NCBI GenBank assembly: GCA_022616435.1
Contig: JAKEET010000038.1
Coordinates: forward strand, 1 to 41,580
Source of the DNA: Gemmataceae bacterium
Lineage (GTDB): Bacteria > Planctomycetota > Planctomycetia > Gemmatales > Gemmataceae
DNA: 41,580 bases
Direction of reading: 5' to 3'
Part shown: positions 7,765 through 15,927 of the stretch, one piece after another
How the letters are laid out: each line of letters starts with the position of its first letter
Numbering within the stretch: the stretch's first letter is position 1
Notes under the pieces: generated by a model
What the model saw: the letters and a program-made list of their open reading frames with translations, nothing else
The model's database searches: none
Told to the model about the DNA's origin: nothing
Position numbers and translations under genes: made by a program

Positions 7765-8511
7765 TCAATCGAGGACCTTGACGTAGATATTGCGGTAGCG
7801 AACGAATTGTTTCGTGTAGTCGCCGCCGCCGTGGACCTGCAGGGCAATCCCGCCTTCGTCGACGTGGCGTTTCTTGTCGTCCGTGAACTCCATGAACTTG
7901 ACGCCGTTGATCCACGTCGTCAACTTCGGCGGATTGCCGACGATCTTCGCCTTCAGCTCGTTCCATTGCCCGTGCTTCCAGAAGCTCGGCCATTTCTCCG
8001 GCGACACCGGCAGCGGAAACGGCGACTTGTCACGCGGCTTGATCTCCGTGACGAGCTTGCCGAAATCGAAATTGCGCACGTGCGGCTGCCCGCCCAGGCC
8101 TTCGCCGTAGATGCCCATCAAGTTGCCGTTGGCGTGGTAGTCGATCATGGCCTGGTAGCACTTGCCGTCCTCGGTCGAGCGCAGGAACAGGCCGGAGTCG
8201 GGGCCGAAGTCGTTGTTCATTTCGAGCTTCACTTCGAAGTTCTTGTATTTCTTGTCGGTGATGACGATGCCGCCGTTGCCGGGCACGTCCTGGCTGCCGA
8301 CGATGGCCCCGTCCTCGACGACCCAGCGGCCGGCCGACTTGTTCTTGGTGGTGCGGCTATGCCCGGTCTTGGCGCTGGTGTGCCAGCCGTCGAGGTCCTT
8401 GCCGTTGAAGATCTTGGTCCAGCCGGCGTCCTTGGCGCCGGCGGTGGTTTCGCGCGGGGAAGCCGCGAGTGCCGGCAAGCCGGCGAGCATGATCCAGAGC
8501 AGATGGCGCAT
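7765..8511 (-). CDS. Secreted DUF1080 (3-keto-disaccharide hydrolase-type) protein
   Basis: A 248-aa protein with a signal peptide (MRHLLWIMLAGLPALAASP). The mature domain is the DUF1080 concanavalin-like fold: WTKIFNGKDLDGWH near the start, WVVEDGAIVGSQ, FEVKLEMNNDFGPDSGLFLRS, YQAMIDYHANGN, WNELKAKIVGNPPKLTTWINGVKFMEF and the closing GGIALQVHGGGDYTKQFVRYRNIYVKVL. Members of this family are thought to act on glycosides (3-keto-disaccharides) outside the cytoplasm and are greatly expanded in planctomycetes. The gene stands alone on the minus strand, facing a divergent two-gene unit across 128 nt, with a strong hairpin behind its stop. The exact substrate cannot be read. Confidence 0.88.
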   Translation of the reverse strand: MRHLLWIMLAGLPALAASPRETTAGAKDAGWTKIFNGKDLDGWHTSAKTGHSRTTKNKSAGRWVVEDGAIVGSQDVPGNGGIVITDKKYKNFEVKLEMNNDFGPDSGLFLRSTEDGKCYQAMIDYHANGNLMGIYGEGLGGQPHVRNFDFGKLVTEIKPRDKSPFPLPVSPEKWPSFWKHGQWNELKAKIVGNPPKLTTWINGVKFMEFTDDKKRHVDEGGIALQVHGGGDYTKQFVRYRNIYVKVLD

Positions 8512-8582
8512 GGTGCGATCCTCCGAGGTGAATGACGGAAAGGGAAGTATGAAAGATCGAGGCGGCCTTGTCCAGGGTTATC

Positions 8583-8611
8583 TTGCGTCGCGTCGTTTCG
8601 ACAGGGATAAT
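8583..8611 (+). promoter_or_regulatory. Candidate promoter for the 81-aa protein/retropepsin unit
   Basis: TTGCGT (8583-8588), a 17-nt spacer and GATAAT (8606-8611) lie in the 128-nt gap between divergent genes. The -10 matches five of six consensus bases. The predicted start, about 8618, gives a 22-nt leader containing GGGAGGA before the ATG at 8640. Confidence 0.4.
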
Positions 8612-8639
8612 GGCGCAAGACGATGGATGGGAGGAACCA

Positions 8640-8885
8640 ATGACAATCCAGGAACTTCAAGAACAAGCAGAGGCTGCCTTTGAAAAGGATCTCCCGCAAC
8701 TGTGGCTGGAACGTCCCGGGCAGTGGGTCGCCTATCGGGGCGCTGAACAGCTTGGCTTCGCGACACAGAAGCACCTCATGTATCAGGAGTGCCTGGAGCG
8801 CGGTTTGCAGGCGGACGAGATTGCGGTGTTTTGCATTGAGCCGCAACTGACCGAGATGTTGCTCGGCCCGATGTGGATGGACTGA
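8640..8885 (+). CDS. Small DUF5678-like protein upstream of a retropepsin-like protease
   Basis: An 81-aa protein. The start at 8640 (MTIQELQEQAE) is chosen because GGGAGGA sits just upstream; a longer frame from 8568 would overlap the promoter. Residues about 13-60 (DLPQLWLERPGQWVAYRGAEQLGFATQKHLMYQECLERGL) have the pattern of DUF5678-type domains: a 'G.WVAY.G..L.G.A....LY.E....G' strand-strand-helix unit of unknown function. It ends LGPMWMD. The next gene begins 3 nt after its stop, so the two are almost certainly cotranscribed and coupled in translation. I infer a shared function with the protease but cannot say which; it could be a partner, inhibitor or substrate. Confidence 0.6.
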   Translation: MTIQELQEQAEAAFEKDLPQLWLERPGQWVAYRGAEQLGFATQKHLMYQECLERGLQADEIAVFCIEPQLTEMLLGPMWMD

Positions 8886-8888
8886 GCT

Positions 8889-9407
8889 ATGCCCCTCTTC
8901 ATCGAGCGGTTGCCATTTCATTGCTGGATCGACGCCACCCGATCGCCGCCGTTGCCGAATTGGACCATTGTTCTTCCTGTCGTGTTGACCGAAGACAGTT
9001 TGTTGAAGCCACCCCCGACTGGGCTAATGCAGGAATGGGTTTTGGACACGGGAAACCGCGGCGAAGCGTTTGCTTGGCGCCAACACGTGTTGCAGGCGGG
9101 CCTTGACCCGGACCAAAACCGTCGCGCGCGCTCGATGAGGATTCGCTCTGTCGGAGGCAGCATCTTCGCGCCCCTTCGGAAAGCGGATATCTGGCTGGTG
9201 AGCAACCTACCCGGACAACCGCTCGAGCCATACCGGGTCCCACTCGACCGAGGATTGCCTTTCCGAGATACCGCACAACAGCCGGACCCACACTTTGACC
9301 GACCGTTGATCGGAATCCGCGCTCTGCGCCGCGCCGGATTGCGCATCGAGATCGACTTCGCTCACGATACCGTCTCGGTCTGGACGCCTGATCCGCCCGC
9401 GCCTTGA
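8889..9407 (+). CDS. Retropepsin-like aspartic protease domain protein
   Basis: A 172-aa protein with two hallmarks of the retropepsin fold: the catalytic D53-T-G55 in WVLDTGNRGEAF, and a C-terminal PLIGIRALRRAGLRIEIDF...TVSVW (139-165), equivalent to the 'LLG.D.L..F.L..D......' segment that carries the second conserved hydrophobic-hydrophobic-Gly. Only one DTG is present, so it would act as a homodimer if active. There is no signal peptide or membrane segment. It follows the 81-aa protein by 3 nt and precedes a cysteine desulfurase by 17 nt, but a functional link to the latter is unproven. Bacterial single-domain retropepsins are mostly uncharacterised; the substrate is unknown. Confidence 0.6.
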   Translation: MPLFIERLPFHCWIDATRSPPLPNWTIVLPVVLTEDSLLKPPPTGLMQEWVLDTGNRGEAFAWRQHVLQAGLDPDQNRRARSMRIRSVGGSIFAPLRKADIWLVSNLPGQPLEPYRVPLDRGLPFRDTAQQPDPHFDRPLIGIRALRRAGLRIEIDFAHDTVSVWTPDPPAP

Positions 9408-9424
9408 CCCCAAATGATATCAAC

Positions 9425-10579
9425 ATGACCCCCATCTACCTCGACTACAACGCCACCACTCCGCTCGACCCCGCCGTCATCGAAGCGATGACGCCCTACC
9501 TGCGCGACCATTTCGGCAACCCGTCGAGCACGCATCCTTACGGCAAGACCGCCCACGATGCTGTCAATGTCGCTCGCGGTCAAGTTGCGGCGCTTCTCGG
9601 CGCCGAGCCGAATGAGATCATCTTCACCGGCGGCGGCACCGAGGCCAGCAATCACGCCCTCAAGGGCGTAGTGTTCGCCAAGCTGCAAGGCTTCTTCGGC
9701 CGCTGGGCGCGCGGGGCCCACATCGTCACGAGCACCATCGAGCATCCAGCCACCCTTCAGCCGTGCGCCTTTCTGGAACGACTCGGCTGCAAGGTCACGA
9801 AGGTTGCCGTGGATCGATTCGGCCTGGTCGATCCGGATGCCGTCAAGAAAGCGCTGGAGCGCGGCACGACCCTCGTCAGCATCATGCACGCCAACAATGA
9901 GGTCGGCACCCTACAGCCGATCCGCGAGATCGCGAAGCTCGCCAAGGAGCGCGGCGCCCTGGTTCACACCGATGCGGCCCAGTCGCTCGGCAAGCTGCGC
10001 GTCGATGTCAACGAGCTGGGTGTCGATCTGCTGACGGTCGCCGGGCACAAGCTGTATGCCCCGAAAGGCATCGGCGTCCTTTACGTTCGCAAGGGCGTCA
10101 GCTTGGAGCCGCTGATCCACGGGGCCGGACACGAAGGCGGCCGGCGGGCGGGCACCGAGAATGTGCCGTACATCGTCGGCCTGGGCAAGGCCTGCGAAAT
10201 CGCCCGGCTGAGCCTCCCCGACGCGACAACCAAGCTGCAACGGCTGCGCGACCGGCTCTGGGACAAGCTGCGCGCCGGCCTCCGAGACAGGATCACGCTG
10301 AACGGGCATCCGGAACTGAGGTTGCCGAACACGCTCAACGTGAACTTTCTCGATCACATCGGCGCGGAACTGTTGCAGAAGACGCCGGAGATCGCCGCCT
10401 CCACCGGTTCGGCGTGCCACGAGGGCCATGTGGCCTTGTCGCCGGTCTTGTGCGCCATGGGCGTGCGGCCGGAGATCGGCAAAGGGGCAGTGCGGTTGAG
10501 CGTGGGGCGGTTCACGACCGAAGACGAAATCGATCGCGCCGCCGAGGCGCTGGCGCGTGCCGCGTTCACCGGTCGCTAA
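9425..10579 (+). CDS. Cysteine desulfurase (IscS/NifS family)
   Basis: A 384-aa PLP enzyme of the class V aminotransferase fold that releases sulfur from cysteine for Fe-S clusters or thiolation. It begins MTPIYLDYNATTPL, carries the substrate-site H107 in STIEHPA, the PLP lysine K209 in AGHKLYAPKG and the catalytic C331 in STGSACHEG, followed by a normal-length helical end. The loop after the active cysteine (HEGHVALSPVL) is short, as in NifS/IscS group I or related enzymes. Start 9425 is preferred; an in-frame TTG at 9404 overlaps the upstream stop and lacks homology. No iscU or isc/suf gene is adjacent. The gene converges on an ABC-type membrane protein 18 nt away. Confidence 0.88.
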   Translation: MTPIYLDYNATTPLDPAVIEAMTPYLRDHFGNPSSTHPYGKTAHDAVNVARGQVAALLGAEPNEIIFTGGGTEASNHALKGVVFAKLQGFFGRWARGAHIVTSTIEHPATLQPCAFLERLGCKVTKVAVDRFGLVDPDAVKKALERGTTLVSIMHANNEVGTLQPIREIAKLAKERGALVHTDAAQSLGKLRVDVNELGVDLLTVAGHKLYAPKGIGVLYVRKGVSLEPLIHGAGHEGGRRAGTENVPYIVGLGKACEIARLSLPDATTKLQRLRDRLWDKLRAGLRDRITLNGHPELRLPNTLNVNFLDHIGAELLQKTPEIAASTGSACHEGHVALSPVLCAMGVRPEIGKGAVRLSVGRFTTEDEIDRAAEALARAAFTGR

Positions 10580-10597
10580 CGCTCCCGGCTCGCCATG

Positions 10598-12328
10598 TCA
10601 AAACTCCATGCGGCGCAGATGCCGCGCTCCGGCGCGCAACGGCAACACCGTGGCGAGCATGCCGATCGCGCCGGCGATTCCCGTCAAGGCCCACGTCCAC
10701 GCCGGCACGCCGGCACGTTGGAATGACATGTCCTCGGTCGCGCCCAGGAGCACGTGCAGCGGCAGCGCCATGGCCGCGATGGTCACGAGCAAGAACAGCA
10801 AGCCGGCCACCAGGTTCAACGTGCCGCCAAAGCCGACCGCGATCTTGGAAGGATCGGTCTCGCGGAAGTTCGGCAACAGCGCGCCCAGGCCGACGCTCAG
10901 GCCGCTGAGCCCCAGCACGACGACCGCGATCGTGGCGGCGTGCACGACCAGGATTTGCCACGGCATGCCCAGCATCACGTTGCTGAACGCCACGATGAAC
11001 TCGCCGCCGATCAGGCAGCCGATCGCCGCGAACGCGAACTTCCCCCACAGCAGCCGCTCGCGCTTCAGCGGCAGCAGCCCGAGGATCCAGAACTTGCGGC
11101 CTTCGAGGCTCAAGAGCGGGAAGATGAAGCGGCCGGTGTAGGCGCAGATCAGGAACGCGGTGGCCGTCAGCGTCAGCAGGCTGATGAAGTTCTTGAAGGC
11201 GCGCTGGATGTCTTGCTCGTAGAACCGGCGCATGTTGGCGAAGTACAGGACGCCGAGCACCATGAAGATCAGCACCTGGGCCCACTGCGCCGGATCGCGG
11301 CGGAAGGTGCGGAAATCCTTCACGATGAGCAAGCGGGTTTGCTCGGCAAGGAAGAAGAGGGCGCGATCGACGACGGCGTCGAGGAAATGGCCGCCGTAGC
11401 GCTTGCGCAGCGAGCCGCCGGTGGCGACACGATTGAAGCCGCGGCGAAACAGCTTCTTGCCCAGCCAGGCGGCCACGACGAAGAGGAACAGGCCGTTGCT
11501 CCAGATGAGGGCGAGGTGCCAGGCCATCTTGTCGATGTCGCCGCGGGCGGTCGCGATCAAGCCGGCGGCGATCCATTGAAAGGGGACGAGCCGGCCGCCG
11601 AACACCGCCAGCTCGGCGAACAGGTTGTCGAACCAGGTGCGCGTGGCCGCGGTCTGGGTCACCTCGCGGAGCCGCAGCGCGGTCCAGACCAGCAAGACCG
11701 CGATCACGGCGACGCTGACGCCGATCAGGATCTGCTTCAGGTGGCGCGGCGTGCAGTTGACCAGCACGAGGCAGATCAGGGCGCCGATGGCGCCGGGAAT
11801 GAGCACGAAACCGAGGAAGAACAGCGGCAAGGCGACGTAGAAGTACCACGGCGCGCCGGTCCCGACCTTGAGCCCGTAGGCAATCAAGACGGGACTTCCC
11901 AGCAGCAAAAAGCCCCAGCTGCTGAAGGCGACCGCGCCCTGGAACTTGTACACGAAGACGCGATCGTCCGCGGCCGGGGTGCTCAGCAGGAACGCGCTTT
12001 CGGGAGACGCGAACAAGCTGGCATACAGAATGATGCCCGTCGAGAAGATCAGCAGCACGGTCAGCGCGAAGAACATCAAGCTGAAGATCAGCGTCATGAT
12101 CTCTTGATCGAGCGGCACTTGCCAGCGCGACTTGAGCTCTTCGAAACCAAACCACGAGGCCGTGAACACCATGCCCCAGATGAGCGCGCCGCAGCCGAGG
12201 ATGGTGAGCGCGCGCAACAGCGAGCCGCGCATCATGACGCCGACGGAGTTGCGCAGCAGCCGCCAGCGCAGCCAGGAGAACACGTGGGTGGTTGATGCGG
12301 GGAGCATGAAGTCGCGCGGCCGTTGCAC
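10598..12328 (-). CDS. ABC-2 type exporter membrane protein
   Basis: A 576-aa polytopic protein with about 12 hydrophobic segments, including ALTILGCGALIWGMVFTASW, MTLIFSLMFFALTVLLIFSTGIILYASLF and VLIFMVLGVLYF. The pattern FSWLRWRLLRNS at the start and the AFLLSTPAADDRVFVYKFQG linker match the putative ABC exporter membrane family often found with a separate ATPase. None is adjacent; the nearest, at 13824, is on the other strand with its own permease, so this may be an orphan subunit. Start: GTG at 12328 with a TATCAT box 8 nt upstream, or ATG at 12307 (MLPASTTHV); I give the longer form without strong preference. The transported substrate is unknown. Confidence 0.75.
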   Translation of the reverse strand: MQRPRDFMLPASTTHVFSWLRWRLLRNSVGVMMRGSLLRALTILGCGALIWGMVFTASWFGFEELKSRWQVPLDQEIMTLIFSLMFFALTVLLIFSTGIILYASLFASPESAFLLSTPAADDRVFVYKFQGAVAFSSWGFLLLGSPVLIAYGLKVGTGAPWYFYVALPLFFLGFVLIPGAIGALICLVLVNCTPRHLKQILIGVSVAVIAVLLVWTALRLREVTQTAATRTWFDNLFAELAVFGGRLVPFQWIAAGLIATARGDIDKMAWHLALIWSNGLFLFVVAAWLGKKLFRRGFNRVATGGSLRKRYGGHFLDAVVDRALFFLAEQTRLLIVKDFRTFRRDPAQWAQVLIFMVLGVLYFANMRRFYEQDIQRAFKNFISLLTLTATAFLICAYTGRFIFPLLSLEGRKFWILGLLPLKRERLLWGKFAFAAIGCLIGGEFIVAFSNVMLGMPWQILVVHAATIAVVVLGLSGLSVGLGALLPNFRETDPSKIAVGFGGTLNLVAGLLFLLVTIAAMALPLHVLLGATEDMSFQRAGVPAWTWALTGIAGAIGMLATVLPLRAGARHLRRMEF

Positions 12329-12392
12329 TCGAAGACATGATAGGGCTGCGAGTGATACCGACGTTCCGGTCGCCCGGTTTCAGACGCTGTCA

Positions 12393-13637
12393 TCACGCCG
12401 GCCACAAGAGCAGCAACGCCCCGCCGCCCGCCAACGCCGCCACGAACGGCGCCAGCAGCGCCCGCAGCAACCGCCAGCCGCCCAGGGCGTACGCGTAGAA
12501 CCCCTTCATGAAGAGGTTCACCATCGAGCCCCACAGCATCGCCCGCCAGCCGACCGCGGCGGCGACCGCGTTGGAGTCCACGTACTGCGCCGTGGACAGC
12601 GTGATCGCGTCCACATCGTGCATGCCGGAGAAGAAGGCGACCACGTACAGCCCGGCGTCGTCGAAATGGTCCTTCGCCCAGGCGATGGCCAGCACGACCA
12701 CGGCATACAATCCCGCGAACAGCAGCGCGGGGAGCAATTCGGCCGGATTGCCCGGCTCGGACAGGGCTGTCTGGTCGCGCCGCACCAGCAGGAACATTAT
12801 CGCGGCGATGCCGACCATCCACCCGAGCATGACGCCGATAGGCGGCGCCAGGACCCAGAAGCTTCCCGGCGCCGCGATGCCGATCTCCACCAGCATCCGC
12901 ACATACACGATGGTCGAGGCAATCAGGATCACCAGCGCCGACAGGCCGGCGCTCTCCGGCTGTTCGCGGGTGCGGCGGGCATAGCTGACCGTGGTGGCCG
13001 TGCTCGAAACCATGCCGCCGAGCACCCCGGCGAGCAAGGCGCCCGTTCCTCCGCCAAGCAGTTTGTAAGCGACATAGCCCGCCAGGTTGATGCCGACGAT
13101 CAGCACGACCATGAACCAGATCTTGTGGGGATTCAGCACCGCGTAGGGTCCGTAATAGTCGTCGGGCAGCGCGGGCAGGATCACCAGGGCGATCAGCACG
13201 AAGCGCATGATCGCCGTCACGTCCTTGTCGCCGATCTTGGCCACGAAGGCGTGCATCGGGGCCTTGAAATGCAACAGGAGTGCGACGCTGCCGCCCAGGA
13301 TCACGGCGACGGCGGTGTGTCCGACGACGACATAAGCGCCGACCCCGAACATCAACAGCGCGGCGACTTCGGTCGTCAGGCCCAGGTCGCGTTCGCGGCC
13401 GCGCGGTTTCATGAGGTTGACGCCGGCCAGCAGCAGCGCCAGACCCAGCGCCTCCGCGGCGAGGAGCCAGCCGCCGTAGTCGTTGGCCAGCAGCGCGGCC
13501 ACGGCGCCCAGCAACGTGATCAGGCCGAAGGTGCGGATGCCGGCGACCCGCGACCGCGCCCGTTCGCGCTGCAGACCGACCAGCAGGCCCAGGGCCAAGG
13601 CGATCGCCAGTTTTTGCAGGGTCAGCTGCAGGTCCAT
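12393..13637 (-). CDS. MgtC/SapB family membrane protein with DUF4010 domain
   Basis: A 414-aa polytopic membrane protein. Residues about 1-130 are the MgtC/SapB region, recognisable from ALALGLLVGLQRERARSRVAGIRTFGLITLLGA and TTEVAALLMFGVGAYVVVG; the rest is the DUF4010 region (LNPHKIWFMVVLIVGINLAGYVAYKLLGG, GALLAGVLGGMVSSTATTVSYARRTRE, GMHDVDAITLSTA). Proteins of this two-part form are widespread and of unknown function; MgtC itself is linked to magnesium and virulence. Start 13637 is chosen because TTTCGGAGG lies 5-6 nt upstream and the MgtC homology begins there. It ends 64 nt before the ABC exporter gene on the same strand. Confidence 0.88.
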   Translation of the reverse strand: MDLQLTLQKLAIALALGLLVGLQRERARSRVAGIRTFGLITLLGAVAALLANDYGGWLLAAEALGLALLLAGVNLMKPRGRERDLGLTTEVAALLMFGVGAYVVVGHTAVAVILGGSVALLLHFKAPMHAFVAKIGDKDVTAIMRFVLIALVILPALPDDYYGPYAVLNPHKIWFMVVLIVGINLAGYVAYKLLGGGTGALLAGVLGGMVSSTATTVSYARRTREQPESAGLSALVILIASTIVYVRMLVEIGIAAPGSFWVLAPPIGVMLGWMVGIAAIMFLLVRRDQTALSEPGNPAELLPALLFAGLYAVVVLAIAWAKDHFDDAGLYVVAFFSGMHDVDAITLSTAQYVDSNAVAAAVGWRAMLWGSMVNLFMKGFYAYALGGWRLLRALLAPFVAALAGGGALLLLWPA

Positions 13638-13740
13638 CAGGCCTCCGAAATGTCTCCTTATCATCGTACCGGGTCGAACTTTGCCGTGGGAGACCACGGC
13701 GCCGCCGCCCGCGTGCTATGGTTGTGCTGATGTCCAAGAC

Positions 13741-13792
13741 CCCCGGGAATCGCTGCGTGCCACCCCCGGGAATCGCTGCGCTCATCCCGGGG
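13741..13792. repeat. CCCCGGGAATCGCTGCG palindromic repeat, one full and one partial copy
   Basis: The 29-nt copy at 13764-13792 is the exact reverse complement of 1482-1510. A truncated copy (about 16 nt, 13741-13756) precedes it in direct orientation, so the locus looks like a partial tandem duplication. It lies in the 186-nt gap between the divergent MgtC-type and ABC ATPase genes, 31 nt before the latter's ATG. Here the element is at gene starts, unlike most other families in this window. Confidence 0.8.
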
Positions 13793-13823
13793 CTTGCGAG
13801 GGAATCATGCGAGGTGAAGCGGC

Positions 13824-14666
13824 ATGAGTGTGCGGCTCGAATGCCTGACGGTTCGCTACGGCGACTTCACCGCCGTCGATGGGCTCAGCCTCGAGCTGCG
13901 GCCGGGTGAGCTTTTCGGTCTGCTCGGTCCCAACGGCGCCGGCAAGAGCACCACGCTGCGCGTGCTGATCGGCCAGCGGCCGCCGAGTTCGGGCCAGGTC
14001 AGCGTGCTCGGTCATGACATCGTCGGCGACTGGTCGCGCGTCAAGCCGCTCTTCGGCTACGTTCCCGATCGCGAGAACCACTTCGAGGAATTCACCGGCC
14101 GGCACAACCTCCGCTTCTTCGCCGGGCTGTACGGCGTTCCGGACGCGCGCGTCGAGGAGTGCCTTCATCTCGTGGAGCTCGACGAAGCCGCCGGCCTGCA
14201 CGTGCGCGGTTACTCGCTGGGCATGCGCCGCAAGCTGCTCCTGGCGCGGGCGCTCTTGCATCGGCCGCGAATCTTGTATCTCGACGAGCCGACCGCGAAC
14301 CTCGACATCCATTCCGGCAAGGTCGTGCGCCGCATCCTGCGGCAACTGGTGGGCGAGGGGTGCACGGTGCTCTTGACCACGCACAACATGGAGGAAGTCG
14401 AAGAGATCTGCGACCGCGTCGCGATCCTGTGCAAGGGCCGGCTGGTCGCCCTCGACACGCCGCTGGCCCTGCGGCAAACCCACAGCGAGCGCAAGGTGGA
14501 CGTCATCCTGCGCGACGGCAGCCGGCGCGTGTTCGACCTGGAACAAGACCGCGAGCGCGGCGTGCTGGCCGGACACGTGGAACGCGACGCCGTGGCGTCG
14601 CTGCAAACGCGCGAGTTCAATTTCCACGAGGCCTTCTTGAAGTTGACCGGGACCGCGTTCGATTAG
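13824..14666 (+). CDS. ABC transporter ATP-binding protein
   Basis: A 280-aa ATPase that drives export with the permease that follows. Walker A GPNGAGKST at 35-43, signature YSLGMRRK at 130-137 (the LSGGQ variant usual for ABC-2 exporters), Walker B ILYLDEP at 150-156 and switch H187 in THNMEEVEEICD are present. At the Q-loop position the sequence is GYVPDREN, with Asp where Gln is usual, which deserves attention but need not abolish activity. The C-terminal 70 residues form the usual accessory region. It ends 15 nt before the permease start. The substrate is unknown. Confidence 0.92.
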   Translation: MSVRLECLTVRYGDFTAVDGLSLELRPGELFGLLGPNGAGKSTTLRVLIGQRPPSSGQVSVLGHDIVGDWSRVKPLFGYVPDRENHFEEFTGRHNLRFFAGLYGVPDARVEECLHLVELDEAAGLHVRGYSLGMRRKLLLARALLHRPRILYLDEPTANLDIHSGKVVRRILRQLVGEGCTVLLTTHNMEEVEEICDRVAILCKGRLVALDTPLALRQTHSERKVDVILRDGSRRVFDLEQDRERGVLAGHVERDAVASLQTREFNFHEAFLKLTGTAFD

Positions 14667-14681
14667 CGTAGGTTGGATTTC

Positions 14682-15782
14682 ATGCGTTGGCGCATTCTCC
14701 ATACCCTGCTCGTCAAGGAACTGCAGCGTCACCTTGCGCAGCGCGGCGGCATCGTTCTGGCCCTGATGCTCGTGGCCGCGTCGCTGCTGATGACGTTGTT
14801 CCAGGCTGACGCGGCCAGCGGCACGCCAATGCTGGGCGCCGTCGAAAAATGCTATATCGACGTGTGGGACCACGATGCGTGGGTGCAACACTTGCGCGAC
14901 CATGTCCCTGCCGACATGGCGAAGCGCATTCGCTTCCGGCACATTCGCCGGCAATTCGGGCCGGACGCGACGATCACCTACCCGCAAGGCGCCGGCGCGA
15001 TTCAGATGCGGCCCGCTCCGTCCGCCGACGGCACGCCGCGCGTCAAGATCTGGCTGTGGCACCCCGACGAAACGGGCAGCGGCCTGGCGCCCTTCGAAGC
15101 CTGGTTCTGGCGCGAATCGGCGCGTTACTTCCAGAAGCAAGCCGCCGACTCCTCCGCGACCAATGCGTTGCACGTCGAGGTGGAACGTTCGCAGCTCCGC
15201 GGCGGCGTCGACGCCAAGGCGTCGATCGTCTCCGCCCTCGTCCTGTTCGCGCTGTTTCTGAGCTGCGTCTACTTGATGCCGTCGTTGATGTGCGAGGAAC
15301 GCGAGCGCGGCATCCTGCTGGCGCAGGCGTTGTCGCCGGCCTCGCCCCTGGAAATCCTGGGAGCGAAGCTGCTCTTCTATCCGGCCGCCGGGATCGCGCT
15401 GGCGGCCACGCTGGCCGGCATCGCCAGGCCCGCCGTGCTGGCCCAGCCGTTCTTCTGGCTGGCGCTGACCGCCAGCGCCTGCGGCGCCGTCGGCATCGGC
15501 CTGACCATCGCCAGCCTGGCGCGGACGCAACGCGCGGCCAGCATGGGCGCGTTGTGCTACATGTTCATGGTCGCGCTGTTTCTGTTCATTTGCCAGCAAG
15601 GAAAGATCGGCATCCTTCCCAACCTGGCGCTGGAATACCACGGCCCGCGCATGCTGCACGCCGCCCTGTCCGGCGACGTCCTGTGGTTCCACTGGATCAA
15701 CCTCGCCGCCGCCGGGCTGCTGGCCGTCTGCTGGCTGACCCTGGCCACCTTCGTCTTCTGCAAACGCGGCTGGCAAACGTAG
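14682..15782 (+). CDS. ABC-2 type transporter permease
   Basis: A 366-aa membrane protein and partner of the preceding ATPase. One N-terminal helix (about residues 22-40, GGIVLALMLVAASLLMTLF) is followed by a roughly 140-residue soluble domain, and then a cluster of five or six helices starting ASIVSALVLFALFLSCVYLM. The EERERGILLAQALSPASPLEILGAKLLFY segment is the coupling region typical of NatB/CcmB-like ABC-2 permeases. Start 14682 (ATG) has AGG 9 nt upstream; a TTG at 14673 is less likely. Its TAG stop (15780-15782) lies inside a copy of the GTAGGACAGGATTCCGATCC repeat, exactly as in the last gene of the window. Confidence 0.85.
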   Translation: MRWRILHTLLVKELQRHLAQRGGIVLALMLVAASLLMTLFQADAASGTPMLGAVEKCYIDVWDHDAWVQHLRDHVPADMAKRIRFRHIRRQFGPDATITYPQGAGAIQMRPAPSADGTPRVKIWLWHPDETGSGLAPFEAWFWRESARYFQKQAADSSATNALHVEVERSQLRGGVDAKASIVSALVLFALFLSCVYLMPSLMCEERERGILLAQALSPASPLEILGAKLLFYPAAGIALAATLAGIARPAVLAQPFFWLALTASACGAVGIGLTIASLARTQRAASMGALCYMFMVALFLFICQQGKIGILPNLALEYHGPRMLHAALSGDVLWFHWINLAAAGLLAVCWLTLATFVFCKRGWQT

Positions 15783-15805
15783 GACAGGATTCCGATCCGG
15801 TCCGC
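15779..15805 (+). repeat. GTAGGACAGGATTCCGATCC repeat containing the permease stop codon
   Basis: This 27-nt segment matches the reverse complement of 40457-40483 at 26 of 27 positions. The first four bases, GTAG, contain the TAG that ends the permease gene. The element is half of the palindrome seen complete at 40422-40483. Confidence 0.8.
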
Positions 15806-15883
15806 TGGCGCGACACCTCGAAACTTTCGCATTCTTCTGGGGTTTGGTTAGAACGAGACCGACACGTGTTCGGCGCGTCGCCG

Positions 15884-15905
15884 CGAACGCCAAGCCGCAA
15901 GCGGC
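15884..15905 (+). repeat. Single arm of the AACGCTAAGCCGCAAGC repeat family
   Basis: CGAACGCCAAGCCGCAAGCGGC differs from the copy at 6396-6420 by one base (CTAAG to CCAAG) over the shared part. It lies 22 nt before the start of the propeller-like protein, in the 145-nt gap after the ABC permease; the rest of that gap shows nothing recognisable beyond the 15779-15805 repeat. Confidence 0.7.
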
Positions 15906-15927
15906 GATCCCTTTTCGAGGATCTTCG

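Noticed and set aside
9404..9424. TTG start for the cysteine desulfurase 21 nt upstream
   Set aside because: It overlaps the previous stop codon and adds residues outside the family's N-terminus; the ATG at 9425 begins the MTPIYLDYNATTPL motif.
15844..15927. Upstream start for the secreted propeller-like protein
   Set aside because: The added residues come from repeat sequence (AANAKPQAAIPF), and the signal peptide begins at 15928.
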